A stretch of 41,616 nt of DNA from Bacillota bacterium (GCA_023404715.1 JAEYAR010000123.1:1-41616); one strand, 5' to 3'. Positions 25,523 to 34,103 are shown, counted from the first letter of the stretch. Notes: a model not told the origin generated them from the letters alone. Translations and numbers: made by a program.

Positions 25523-26842
25523 TTACGGCCTCAGCCTGTGCGTATCGCGCGGGAAGAGCGTCGCACGCCGCACGTTCCCGAGCCCCAGCAGCTGCGCCGT
25601 GAAGCGCTCCAGCCCGAGCCCCATGCCGCCGTGCGGCGGCATGCCCGCCTTGTGCATCAGCAAATAGTCGGAGAATGCATCCGGGTTCAAGCCGCGCCGC
25701 TTCATCTTCTCTACCTGCTGCGTGTAGTCGTGGATGCGCTGGCCGCCGGTCGTCACCTCCAGCCCGCGAAAGAGCAGGTCAAAGCTCAGCGTTTGCTTCG
25801 GACGCATTGGGTCGTCCAGCACGTAAAAGGGGCGTTTTTCGCTGGGATAGCGCGTGACGAAGACGAATTCCGCTCCCGTCTTTTGCCGCACAATCTCGCA
25901 CAGCGCGCGTTCCTCTTCCGGGTCCAGGTCCATCGCCTCGCCCGGCGCGTAGCCCTCCTTTTTGGCTAGCCACGCTTTGGCCTCATCGAAGGTCAAGCTG
26001 GGGATCGCGTCTGCACACGGCAGATGCGCGCCCAGCAGCGCAATCTCCGGGGCACACGTCTCCTTGACGCAGGCCAGGGCGCTCTTTATCATCCCCACTT
26101 CCATGCGCATTACGTCCTCGAATCCCTCGATGTACCCCATCTCAAAGTCTACGCCGGTGTACTCGTTCAGGTGGCGGGATGTATCGTGTTTTTCCGCGCG
26201 AAACACGGGCCCGATCTCAAACACCCGCTCAAACGCGCCCACCAGCATCTGCTTGTACGCCTGCGGGCTCTGCGACAGATAGGCCTGCCGCCCAAAGTAA
26301 GCGAGGGAAAACAGGTTTGCGCCGCCCTCTACCCCCTCGCTTACGAGCTTAGGCGTATGCACCTCCACGAACGACGCCTGCGTCAGAAAGCGGCGAAAGC
26401 CCTCGCACAGCGCCGCCTGCACGCGGAAGATGGCGCGCTCGCGCTCGCTCCTGAGCGTCACGGGCCGCAGGTCGAGCAGCGTCTCCAGCGAAGGCGCGGC
26501 CTTGTTCGTATTGACCGCAACCGGCAGGGGCTCCGCCGGCGCGCTCAGCACCTCTATCCTTTCCACGTGCAGCTCCAGGCCCTGCCGCGCCCGCGGCTCG
26601 GGCACGACGCGGGCCAAAATACGCACGCACATCTCCTCGCGCAGTTCGCTTATCGCGATGCCGCCCGCCGCCTCCTCCAGCACGCATTGAATGGTCTCGC
26701 GCCGTGTACGCAGCAGGATAAACGCAAAGCCGCTCATCCTGCGTATCTTGTGGATGCTTCCGTGAAGCCTAATCGCCTCGCCCTCATGGGCAGCCAAATC
26801 CGTCATTTCTTCGCACTGCGGGGCGATAGATAGCATTTCCAT
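25523..26842 (-). CDS. aspS: Aspartyl-tRNA synthetase, archaeal/clostridial type
   Basis: This 439-residue class IIb synthetase charges tRNA-Asp. An N-terminal OB-fold anticodon domain (about 20-105) is followed by the catalytic core with SQSPQAYKQML, motif 2 FRAEKHDTSRHLNEYTGVD and motif 3 GGMGLGLERFTAQLLGL. It lacks the GAD insertion of the long bacterial AspRS, which places it with the archaeal-type enzymes. Whether it also charges tRNA-Asn cannot be told. ATG 26842 follows GGGAGG at 9 bases and matches the family N-terminus. An in-frame GTG-ATG at 26935, just after AAAGGGGG, would add 31 unmatched residues. A peptide-leader attenuator precedes the gene. Confidence 0.93.
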   Translation of the reverse strand: MEMLSIAPQCEEMTDLAAHEGEAIRLHGSIHKIRRMSGFAFILLRTRRETIQCVLEEAAGGIAISELREEMCVRILARVVPEPRARQGLELHVERIEVLSAPAEPLPVAVNTNKAAPSLETLLDLRPVTLRSERERAIFRVQAALCEGFRRFLTQASFVEVHTPKLVSEGVEGGANLFSLAYFGRQAYLSQSPQAYKQMLVGAFERVFEIGPVFRAEKHDTSRHLNEYTGVDFEMGYIEGFEDVMRMEVGMIKSALACVKETCAPEIALLGAHLPCADAIPSLTFDEAKAWLAKKEGYAPGEAMDLDPEEERALCEIVRQKTGAEFVFVTRYPSEKRPFYVLDDPMRPKQTLSFDLLFRGLEVTTGGQRIHDYTQQVEKMKRRGLNPDAFSDYLLMHKAGMPPHGGMGLGLERFTAQLLGLGNVRRATLFPRDTHRLRP

Positions 26843-26946
26843 TCTCCCATTCCTCCCGTATTGCATGTTTTCTGCGGTCGCTTCGTTCAAAGCGCGCATC
26901 CATGCGGGCATCGTCCATATGCCGCACCCCATCACCCCCTTTCAAA

Positions 26947-26982
26947 CCGTAAAAGAAAAAGACCGCACAGAAACCTGTGCGG
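26947..26982 (-). terminator. Intrinsic terminator in the aspS leader
   Basis: On the - strand CCGCACAG (26982-26975) pairs perfectly with CTGTGCGG (26970-26963) around GTTT, and TCTTTTTCTTTT follows. It lies inside the aspS transcript, between promoter and gene, so it must act as a conditional stop. Confidence 0.9.
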
Positions 26983-27062
26983 CCCACAAAGCATACGTGT
27001 CTGCACAGGTGCGACGCCAAGCAGCGCTTGCACCTGTGACGGTCGGTCAAAGCTGCAAGCGC
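26963..27062 (-). promoter_or_regulatory. aspS attenuator: competing RNA arms
   Basis: Read as - strand RNA, five arms can pair in alternative ways. A (27062-27054) is the exact complement of B (27032-27024), 9 bp. Arm 1 (27038-27030) pairs with arm 2 (27012-27004), 9 bp. Arm 2 (27010-27003) pairs with arm 3 (26980-26973), 8 bp. Arm 3 pairs with arm 4 to form the terminator. A lies in the last codons of the leader peptide. If A:B forms, arm 1 is locked in its loop, arm 2 is free for arm 3, and the terminator cannot form. The order is that of classical ribosome-mediated attenuators. Confidence 0.75.
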
Positions 27063-27100
27063 CCTCTATCGTCGTCCCTGCGCATGATAAATCGCTGCAT
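27047..27100 (-). CDS. Leader peptide of aspS with Asp-Asp-Asp
   Basis: The 17-residue peptide MQRFIMRRDDDRGRLQL has a strong ribosome binding site (GGGAGGT, 27114-27108) 7 bases ahead of its ATG. Three consecutive Asp codons GAC GAC GAT lie at 27076-27068. It is followed by competing RNA arms, a terminator and the gene for aspartyl-tRNA synthetase. The likely role is to sense charged tRNA-Asp: a ribosome held at the Asp codons would let the antiterminator form. It is too short for usual gene finders. Confidence 0.8.
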   Translation of the reverse strand: MQRFIMRRDDDRGRLQL

Positions 27101-27128
27101 CGCCCTGACCTCCCGCTTGTTTTTACGC

Positions 27129-27157
27129 ATTATAGCCCTTTTGCGCCCGCTTGTCAA
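27129..27157 (-). promoter_or_regulatory. Consensus sigma-A promoter of aspS
   Basis: On the - strand a perfect TTGACA (27157-27152) and a perfect TATAAT (27134-27129) are 17 bases apart. Transcription should begin near 27122, just ahead of the leader peptide. Such a strong promoter fits a gene that is controlled after initiation. Confidence 0.9.
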
Positions 27158-27321
27158 CGGGTAAAAGCTTGCATTTTCGCCGGGCCGTCGGCGCCAAGCC
27201 TTACGGCGCAATTCGGATGGAGTATGCCGCGGTTAGTTGAAAAGTTAACTGAAACACAAGGTGTAGCAGTTAGAAACATCTGATGTTAAAGCCAGAGGAT
27301 TGCAGTAACGACCTCATGGCT
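27158..27321. other. Intergenic stretch with no gene recognised
   Basis: I see no supported gene, RNA or terminator here. The part from about 27230 contains AGTTGAAAAGTTAACT-like short inverted repeats and is less GC-rich than its surroundings, so it may be the left end of the IS30-type remnant that follows. Confidence 0.5.
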
Positions 27322-27350
27322 TTGTGGTCTGGATATCGTGAAGCTATAAT
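27322..27350 (+). promoter_or_regulatory. Promoter-like site before the IS30 remnant
   Basis: TTGTGG (27322-27327) and TATAAT (27345-27350) are 17 bases apart, 33 bases ahead of the transposase fragment. It is probably the original transposase promoter. Confidence 0.55.
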
Positions 27351-27383
27351 GGTTCATGTCCTGCCTTCAGATAGGAGGAGCAC

Positions 27384-27536
27384 ATGAACAACAAACACCT
27401 AACATTTGATGACAGGCTGGCAATCCAGGCAGGGTTACAGCAGGGGCTGAAGGTCGCCCGAATTGCAAAGAATATCGGTAAGGACCGCTCTACCGTAGGC
27501 CGTGAAATCAAGGCACATAGTAAGAATTGCAATTAA
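27384..27536 (+). pseudogene. IS30-family transposase remnant
   Basis: Only 50 residues remain, starting MNNKHLTFDDRLAIQAGLQQ and containing ARIAKNIGKDRSTVGREIK, the N-terminal helix-turn-helix of IS30-type transposases. Intact members are about 300-450 residues and end in a DDE catalytic domain, which is absent here: a TAA ends the frame and no homologous sequence follows. AGGAGG lies 5 bases before the ATG. The fragment is poorer in GC than the genes around it, which supports foreign origin. Confidence 0.85.
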
Positions 27537-27601
27537 CCTGGAGAATGCCGCCTGCACGGTGTAATGCATGAAAAGCATAGCATGGCATGTCCCATAGGTA
27601 T

Positions 27602-27631
27602 TTGCTTTCTGTCTCCGGTGCGTGTTATCCT
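27602..27631 (+). promoter_or_regulatory. Possible promoter of the MATE gene
   Basis: TTGCTT (27602-27607) and TATCCT (27626-27631) are 18 bases apart, 35 bases ahead of the start. The -10 matches consensus at only four of six positions. Confidence 0.35.
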
Positions 27632-27666
27632 TGATAGGGAAACATTTATCTGAAAGAAGGATGTCC

Positions 27667-29034
27667 ATGGACGCGCGTATGGGGACGGAGTCTGTCAATC
27701 GGCTGCTGCTAAAAAGCGCCGCGCCGCTCATGCTCTCGCTGCTCATCAATTCCCTTTATAACTTTGTAGACAGCGTCTTCATATCGCGCGTATCCGAGGC
27801 GGCGCTGACGGGGCTTTCGCTGGCCGCCCCCATCCAAACGCTTGTCTCCGCGCTGGGCTGCGGCAATGCGATCGGGCTGAACGCGGCGGTCTCGCGGGCG
27901 CTGGGCGAAAAAAATGAGGGCGAGGTCAAAGCCTCGGTGGCCGCCTCGCTGTTTATCGCATTTTGCTCCTGGGCATTGATCGCGGTCGGCGCAGTTCTAT
28001 GCGTGGGGCCCTATCTGTGCTGGCAAGCGGGTGGAAACGCGCAGATCGCGGCCTACGCGCAAAGCTATCTGATGATCTGTATGCTGTTTTCCTTTGGGCA
28101 GATGGGGCAATGGGTCTTTGACAGGCTGGTGATCGCCAGCGGCCGGTCCGGATTGTTCTTGTTCACGCTGTCCGCCGCGTCCCTCACCAACCTCGTGCTC
28201 GATCCCATTTTGATCTTCGGCTATTTCGGCCTGCCGGCCATGGGCGTGCGCGGCGCGGCGTGGGCCACGGTCATCGGACAGATCACGGGCGCGGTCGCGG
28301 GCTATTTCATCAACAGGCGATACAACAAAGCCATTCCCATCGCCTTTGCGCTTCGCCCCAAGGGACGGAGCATCGCGCAAATCCTGAGGGTCGGCGTGCC
28401 CACAGCGTTGGTACAGGGCGTGACCTCCTTTGTGGGCATGGCGATAAACGCGATCCTGATCGGCTTTTCCACCACGGCGGTGGCCGTTTACGGCATCTGC
28501 GCGCGCATGCAGGGGCTGATGACCGTGGCCGTCCACGGCGTGACCAATGGGCTGATCCCCATCGTGGCCTACAATCTGGGCGCACGAAAGACGGAGCGCA
28601 TCCATGCCTGCCTGCGTTGGGCCGTGCTCGACGCGGCGCTGCTCTATGCGGTCTTTCTGGCGGCGCTGGAGCTTGCGCCTCAGCCGGTCCTGCGCCTGTT
28701 TGAGGCGTCCCCGGACATGATGGCGGCAGGTGTGCCCGCTATCCGGATCTTTGCCGTGACATGGCTCCTGTCCATCCCGTGCCTGGTGCTGGCCGCCGTA
28801 TTTCAAGCCCTGAGCAAAGGCGCTTACAGCATGGCGCTCACCATGCTCCGTCAAGTCCTCCTGCCCCTCGTGCTGGTGCTGATAGCGCGCAGTCTGGGCA
28901 GCCTGAGCGTGCTATGGATGGCTTTGGCCGTAGCCGAATTGCTGACGATCCCTGCCGGCGTGCTGCTGTGGATGAAATGCAGACGCGCGCTGCCGGCGGA
29001 GCTGATAAAAACGAAGGAGATTTTGGCATCATGA
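27667..29034 (+). CDS. MATE-family multidrug/toxin exporter
   Basis: This 455-residue membrane protein has twelve predicted helices in two related halves. Family features are the N-terminal SVNRLLLKSAAPLMLSLLINS, LYNFVDSVFISR near 35-46, and the second-half PTALVQGVTSFVGMAINAIL. MATE proteins export drugs or cationic compounds using Na+ or H+. ATG 27667 lies 6 bases after AAGAAGG; an ATG at 27661 is too close to it. The gene lies between two gene remnants, which suggests a rearranged site. Confidence 0.92.
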   Translation: MDARMGTESVNRLLLKSAAPLMLSLLINSLYNFVDSVFISRVSEAALTGLSLAAPIQTLVSALGCGNAIGLNAAVSRALGEKNEGEVKASVAASLFIAFCSWALIAVGAVLCVGPYLCWQAGGNAQIAAYAQSYLMICMLFSFGQMGQWVFDRLVIASGRSGLFLFTLSAASLTNLVLDPILIFGYFGLPAMGVRGAAWATVIGQITGAVAGYFINRRYNKAIPIAFALRPKGRSIAQILRVGVPTALVQGVTSFVGMAINAILIGFSTTAVAVYGICARMQGLMTVAVHGVTNGLIPIVAYNLGARKTERIHACLRWAVLDAALLYAVFLAALELAPQPVLRLFEASPDMMAAGVPAIRIFAVTWLLSIPCLVLAAVFQALSKGAYSMALTMLRQVLLPLVLVLIARSLGSLSVLWMALAVAELLTIPAGVLLWMKCRRALPAELIKTKEILAS

Positions 29035-29043
29035 AGAAACGGC

Positions 29044-29262
29044 GCGGATTATGCTTTCCGGGATATCTACCTGCTGGCTACTGCCGCCGAGGCGGAAGCA
29101 TCGACGATTGAAGGCGCGGTCAAGGGCCTTGAGGGTTGGATCGCCTGTTTTGAGAAAGCGCGGCTGGCGGGCACGGTGTTCGCCGGCGGCGTGAACGACG
29201 CAGGGGACATCGAAGGGCAAGAGGCTTTGCAACGAGCCGCAGAAGCCGGCAAAAACCTGTAA
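29044..29262 (+). pseudogene. C-terminal remnant of a flavodoxin-fold NAD(P)H oxidoreductase
   Basis: The frame encodes about 72 residues beginning ADYAFRDIYLLATAAEAE and ending with NDAGDIEGQEALQRAAEAGK, which look like the C-terminal part of iron-sulfur flavoprotein/FMN reductase-type enzymes. There is no start codon or N-terminal flavin-binding part; the MATE gene ends just before it. The ATG at 29031 is in a different frame, so the fragment is not translated from it. An intact member of a related fold is at 34414-35040. Confidence 0.65.
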
Positions 29263-29302
29263 ATCAAAAAAGCAGCGGTTAGGCAGCCGTTGCTTTTTTG
29301 AT
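29263..29302. terminator. Bidirectional intrinsic terminator
   Basis: ATCAAAAAAGCAGCGG (29263-29278) pairs with CCGTTGCTTTTTTGAT (29287-29302) through 16 positions including one G-U. Both strands have a run of T within the arm, so it can serve the converging MATE and permease transcripts. Confidence 0.88.
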
Positions 29303-29305
29303 CTT

Positions 29306-30226
29306 CTACGATGAAAGCCCTGCGGTATTGACCGCAAGCCCTGTAATCAGCGCAAACGCCAGCACGTACCCAAGATACAGCAGAAAGTGCCGGTTTCCCA
29401 GCGCGGATTTCATCGCGCTCAGATTGGTCAGCTTCGTGGCGGGGCCGGTGATCATGAAGGCAGCCGCGGCGCCCAGACTCATGCCCTGCCATAGCCATTC
29501 CTGCAGCAGCGGGATAGTACCGCCGCCGCACATATACATCGGCACGCCCAGCGTGGCGGCCATCAGCACGCCAAAGCCCCGCTCCGCGCCAAAGAGGCTT
29601 TCCGCCCATTCGGCCGGCACATAACGCCCATACAGCGCCGTGAGGGTCACGCCCAGCAAAAACCACGGCGCGGTGGCTTGCACGTTGCGCAGCAGGTTTT
29701 TCAGTAAGCGAAGGTTAAGATTGGGGTCGGTGTCGCGGCTGACCGGCTCTAAAAAGCAGTCAAACCGGAAGAACGCTTTGCCCTGAAAGAAGCGGCGCAC
29801 CAGCGCGCCCGCCGTGATACCGCAAAGGAAGCAGGCGGCTATGCGAATCCACCATGCCGTCCGTCCCAGGGCCATAGCGTACATCATCAACTGCGGATTG
29901 AGCAAGACGCTCGCCATCATGAATGCGGCCAGATAATCATCCCGAACGCCCTGCCGGGAAAACGAGGCGGCCAGCGGAATTGTTCCATACATGCACAGGG
30001 GTGAGGCGATCCCTAAAAGGCTCGCGGGGATCAACCCCAGCGCACCGAAGCGCTTTTGCCCGAGGCGGGCAAAGGCGGCGTGAAGCCTGCCCTTGCCCAG
30101 CACCGAGATCACCGAGCCCAGCGCCATGCCCAAGACCCAGTACGGCGCGATCTGCTCCAGCTGCACCGTGAAATCGTACCACAGATACACGCCCTCGCGG
30201 CGCAGGATGTCCATCCAATCGCCCAT
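29306..30226 (-). CDS. Permease of the YraQ/ArsP (UPF0718) family
   Basis: This 306-residue membrane protein has about eight helices in two similar halves. The repeated Cys-containing motifs SPLCMYGTIPLAAS (about 74-87) and GVPMYMCGGGTIPLLQEW (about 227-244) identify the family. Members include ArsP, which exports organoarsenicals; most have no assigned substrate. It is the last gene of an operon, 3 bases after the DUF362 gene. Cys residues in both motifs could handle a soft metal or thiol-reactive substrate, which is an inference. Confidence 0.85.
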   Translation of the reverse strand: MGDWMDILRREGVYLWYDFTVQLEQIAPYWVLGMALGSVISVLGKGRLHAAFARLGQKRFGALGLIPASLLGIASPLCMYGTIPLAASFSRQGVRDDYLAAFMMASVLLNPQLMMYAMALGRTAWWIRIAACFLCGITAGALVRRFFQGKAFFRFDCFLEPVSRDTDPNLNLRLLKNLLRNVQATAPWFLLGVTLTALYGRYVPAEWAESLFGAERGFGVLMAATLGVPMYMCGGGTIPLLQEWLWQGMSLGAAAAFMITGPATKLTNLSAMKSALGNRHFLLYLGYVLAFALITGLAVNTAGLSS

Positions 30227-30229
30227 GGC

Positions 30230-31546
30230 TTACGGCTCCAGCGAAAAGGTCACCGTCACGTTTCCACCCCCCAGCACGCCGAGCATGCTATCGCGGGTCG
30301 CGCCTGCGACATGCCCCAGCTTGGTGAAGTTCCATGTGTTCGTATCGTAATACATCGTGATAGAGTTGCCCTGATACAAAATCACATCACCGGGCACGGT
30401 GGTGATCTGCCGGTCATTGGCAGGCAGCGTCGTGCCAATGGAGCCGACCTTCTCAAAATCACCGTAATCGCTCATTTCAACGGTCAGCGGCCCCTGCGAG
30501 AGCAGCGCCCTCAGCGCGTCCACGGAGGAATTGTCCTCAGGGGTGATGGGAAGCACCTGGCCGCCAATATGGGCATAGATGTACATGCTTTCATTCTCCT
30601 TGGGTTCACCTTCCGCCGCATCGATGTCGATAAGCGTATACGCGCGGCTGCCAAAGCCGATTTCATCGGCGTGCTCCAGCGTGTGGATGCCGTTGCGGCT
30701 CTCGATGCGCCGGATGAGCGACGCGCCGTCTGGGGCGGCGTACACCAGATCCACGCATGCCTGATCCAGCGCCACAGGGTCGAGCGAGGCCAGAATGCCG
30801 ATATCGTGCATGTCCGGCTCGGCGGGGTCGCCGTCGCAGTCGCAGTCCACGCTCAGGCGGTTCATCACGTTGATGTACAGCGCCCGCTCGCCGTCCCCAA
30901 AGTAATCTGCTACGGATTTGGCGGCTTCGGCCATAGCCTCCAGAAAAGCGTCCTGGTCGCCGCCCCACATGCTGCCGCCCGTGCCCCCGGAATGGATGTG
31001 CGACTTGCCCTCGGAGGAGGCGCAGCCGATAGACAGGTTCTTCATCGCCCCGCCAAAGCCGCCCATGGCGTGCCCCTTAAAGTGGGAAAGCACCACCAGA
31101 AAATCGTAGTTGCGCAAATTCGCGCCCACGTAGTTTTCGGTCAATACCGCGCCGCCTTCTACGGGCAGCGTCATGGAGCCGTTTTCATCCAAGATGTCCA
31201 CCTCCGCGATGGCGGTGTAGCCGTGATCCTCGGCGAGCTGATAATGGACGGCGGTGGATGCGCGCCGCCCGCCGTAGGCGGTGTTGCACTCCACGAGGGT
31301 CCCATTCACGGCCTGAACGAAGCCGCCGATCAGCTCGGGGCGAAGATAATTGCTGCCGTCCTCGCCGGTGGATATCTTCACGGCGACGCTCTCGCCCGTA
31401 GCCTCGCGGCCCAGGGCTTCATACACGGCCATCAGTCCTGCGGGCGAGATGTCCGCCGTCCTATAGACGGCGGGCGCATCCCCCTCTGCCAGCGCGCAGG
31501 AGACGAGCAGGTTAAAAATTAAAGCAAGAATACAGACCTTTTTCAT
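30230..31546 (-). CDS. Exported DUF362 protein fused to a cyclophilin-like domain
   Basis: The protein has 438 residues. It begins with MKKVCILALIFNLLVSC, either a signal peptide with a lipobox (LVSC) or a plain signal peptide cut after ALA. Residues about 30-310 match DUF362, with VVLSHFKGHAMGGFGGAMKN and CASSEGKSHIHSGG. Residues about 320-438 match the bacterial cyclophilin-like fold, with VEMSDYGDFEKVGSIGTTLP and PGDVILYQGNSITMYYD. ATG 31546 is chosen because GGGAGGCGG lies 7 bases upstream. It follows an amino-acid ABC transporter and precedes a permease. The function is unknown. Confidence 0.85.
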   Translation of the reverse strand: MKKVCILALIFNLLVSCALAEGDAPAVYRTADISPAGLMAVYEALGREATGESVAVKISTGEDGSNYLRPELIGGFVQAVNGTLVECNTAYGGRRASTAVHYQLAEDHGYTAIAEVDILDENGSMTLPVEGGAVLTENYVGANLRNYDFLVVLSHFKGHAMGGFGGAMKNLSIGCASSEGKSHIHSGGTGGSMWGGDQDAFLEAMAEAAKSVADYFGDGERALYINVMNRLSVDCDCDGDPAEPDMHDIGILASLDPVALDQACVDLVYAAPDGASLIRRIESRNGIHTLEHADEIGFGSRAYTLIDIDAAEGEPKENESMYIYAHIGGQVLPITPEDNSSVDALRALLSQGPLTVEMSDYGDFEKVGSIGTTLPANDRQITTVPGDVILYQGNSITMYYDTNTWNFTKLGHVAGATRDSMLGVLGGGNVTVTFSLEP

Positions 31547-31563
31547 CGAAGCGCCGCCTCCCA

Positions 31564-32355
31564 TCACTCCTGCACGGGCGCGCCGGAGATGTCGCTGCCA
31601 AAATACTTATGAGATATTTCGCTAAGCGCTCCTTCGGCGTAAAGCTCCTCGATCGCCTGATCGATGGCCGCCAGGAACGCCGCCTCGCCCTTGCGCACGG
31701 GAATGGAAACCCGGGAGGCTTCCTCCGTCAGCGCGACGATCTTGATGTTGGCGTCGGGATGTACGCGCAGATAGTCGTAGACGGAGACCTCGGCGTTGAG
31801 CGTGGCGTCGCAGCGGCCGGAGAGCACCATCTGGATGGTCTGATCCAGCGTGTCCACGCCTACGGCCTGCGCGCCATAGCTTTCGGCCAGGGTCATGTAC
31901 GTGCTGGCGATGGAGTTGGCCGTGCGCTTGCCGGACAGGTCTTCAAACCCGTTGATGTCCTCGTTGTCGCCGCGTACGACCAGCGCCGTACGGATGTAGC
32001 CGTAGGGCGTAGAGAAGTCGTACTTCTCGGCGCGCTCCTGCGTCACCTCCACGCCGTTGGCGGCGATGTCGTAGCGGCCGGCGTCCAGCCCGGCAAAGAT
32101 GCCGTCCCACTCGGATTCCACAAACCGCGCGGTCACGCCCATCTTTTGGGCGATGGCCTGCGCCACCTCTACGTCAAAGCCGACCAATGTATCGCTTTCG
32201 TCATGATAGGTCCAGGGGGCCCACGCGCCCTCGGTGGCGACGATGATCTCGCCGCTTTGCGCGATGCGCGTAAGCTGGTCGCCCGCTTCGGCGAAGGCCG
32301 CGGCCGCGCCCAGGACGAGCGCAAAGGCAAGGATGCAGCTAAGGAATCTTTTCAT
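31564..32355 (-). CDS. Amino-acid ABC transporter substrate-binding protein
   Basis: This 263-residue protein has a signal peptide ending AAFAEAG and then the family 3 solute-binding fold: IIVATEGAWAPWTYHDESDTLVGFDVE near 30-56, then YDIAANGVEVTQERAEKYDFS near 89-110, and LSGRCDATLNAE near 167. It binds a polar amino acid or cystine outside the membrane for import. There is no lipobox Cys at the cleavage site, so it may be anchored only through its partners or be free. ATG 32355 is used because AAGGAG lies upstream. Confidence 0.92.
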   Translation of the reverse strand: MKRFLSCILAFALVLGAAAAFAEAGDQLTRIAQSGEIIVATEGAWAPWTYHDESDTLVGFDVEVAQAIAQKMGVTARFVESEWDGIFAGLDAGRYDIAANGVEVTQERAEKYDFSTPYGYIRTALVVRGDNEDINGFEDLSGKRTANSIASTYMTLAESYGAQAVGVDTLDQTIQMVLSGRCDATLNAEVSVYDYLRVHPDANIKIVALTEEASRVSIPVRKGEAAFLAAIDQAIEELYAEGALSEISHKYFGSDISGAPVQE

Positions 32356-32387
32356 GTGTCGTTTCTCCTTTTTTCGTTTCTTTATAT

Positions 32388-33152
<765 letters not shown>

Positions 33153-33156
33153 CCTC

Positions 33157-33831
33157 TCACCCCTTCTGCGCGCCATAGGCGTTCAATCGCTTCTCCCCTA
33201 CGCGCTGGAGCCTGGTCAGCGCCGTGGAAAACAGCAGGTAGATGAACCCGACCTCGATGTACAGCGCCAGCGGCTCATAGGTACGCGCCACGATGCGCTG
33301 TGTAGCCATAAACATCTCCATCACGGTGATGTTGGAAGCCAGGGACGTATCCTTTACCATGGCGATCAGCGAGTTGGACAGCGGCGGGAAAGCCGTGCGA
33401 AGGGCTTGGGGCAGTACGATGCGCCGCATGATCTGCAAATAGTTCATGCCTACGCAGTAGCCTGCCTCGATCTGCCCCCGCGGCACCGCCTCCAGCGCCG
33501 CGCGCATGGTTTCGGCGCAGTACGCGCCCTCGTTGATGGAAAATACGATGACCGCCGCGGGAAAGGGATCGAGCACGACGCCCACCCCCGGCAGGCCGTA
33601 AAACACAACGAACAGCTGCACCAGCAGCGGCGTCCCGCGGATGATCCAGATATAAAACCGCGTAAGCGGCGTAAGGATACGCACATGGGCAAACTGTATC
33701 AGCGCCGCCGCCACGGCAATCACCATCGCAAAGGAAAAGGATATTACCGTCAGCGGAATGGTCATCGTCAGGCCAGGAATCAGTATCTTTTCAAAGGAAT
33801 CCGCCAGGATTCCGGCCAATCGTTCGTTCAT
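33157..33831 (-). CDS. Amino-acid ABC transporter permease
   Basis: This 224-residue membrane protein has five or so helices. The family contact motif is EAVPRGQIEAGYCVGMNYLQIMRRIVLPQALR (key residues EA-G and G near 121-140), and YIWIIRGTPLLVQL lies in the middle. These are hallmarks of HisM/GlnP-type permeases. ATG 33831 is chosen because GGAGGG lies 8 bases upstream. It starts 2 bases after the stop of a small upstream gene and belongs to the same operon. Confidence 0.93.
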   Translation of the reverse strand: MNERLAGILADSFEKILIPGLTMTIPLTVISFSFAMVIAVAAALIQFAHVRILTPLTRFYIWIIRGTPLLVQLFVVFYGLPGVGVVLDPFPAAVIVFSINEGAYCAETMRAALEAVPRGQIEAGYCVGMNYLQIMRRIVLPQALRTAFPPLSNSLIAMVKDTSLASNITVMEMFMATQRIVARTYEPLALYIEVGFIYLLFSTALTRLQRVGEKRLNAYGAQKG

Positions 33832-33833
33832 CG

Positions 33834-34085
33834 TCAACTTCCCTCCGTCCGCCCGCACCGCAACCGGTAGAGCAGATAATCTAAACAATCCAGTTCTCGC
33901 TGGCAGGTATGGAGTTGAACCAGCAGCATCTGCCGATGTACCCGCAGCAGCCGAACTTGCTCCCGGCGACAAATAAGCTGCCCGCACTCCACAGTTTCCA
34001 GCGCATAGTACCTGCGTATCGTCTCTTCATCGCAGCCCGCATCCCTCAGGTTCTGCTCGATTTCAATGTCTGGCGCTCGTCTCAT
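33834..34085 (-). CDS. Small Cys-containing helical protein, function unknown
   Basis: This 83-residue protein is mostly helical, with AGCDEETIRRYYALE near 16-30 and LHTCQRELDCLDYLLYRLRC at the end. I have a general sense that similar short proteins occur in clostridial genomes, but I know no function. GGAGGG lies 6 bases before ATG 34085, and a good promoter (34104-34132) is directly upstream. It is the first gene of the amino-acid transporter operon, 2 bases before the permease. A role in regulating that operon is possible but unproven. Confidence 0.75.
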   Translation of the reverse strand: MRRAPDIEIEQNLRDAGCDEETIRRYYALETVECGQLICRREQVRLLRVHRQMLLVQLHTCQRELDCLDYLLYRLRCGRTEGS

Positions 34086-34103
34086 CGTCTTCCCTCCATG
34101 CAC

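Noticed and set aside
26784..27050. Alternative - strand frame across the aspS leader, with an MDDARMDARFERSD stretch
   Set aside because: It crosses the terminator, has no SD at a fitting distance and overlaps the aspS start out of frame; the Asp residues here are probably accidental.
26936..27128. T-box riboswitch in front of aspS
   Set aside because: I looked for the T-box sequence (AGGGUGGNACCGCG type) and a specifier loop and found neither; the leader ORF with Asp codons explains the terminator better.
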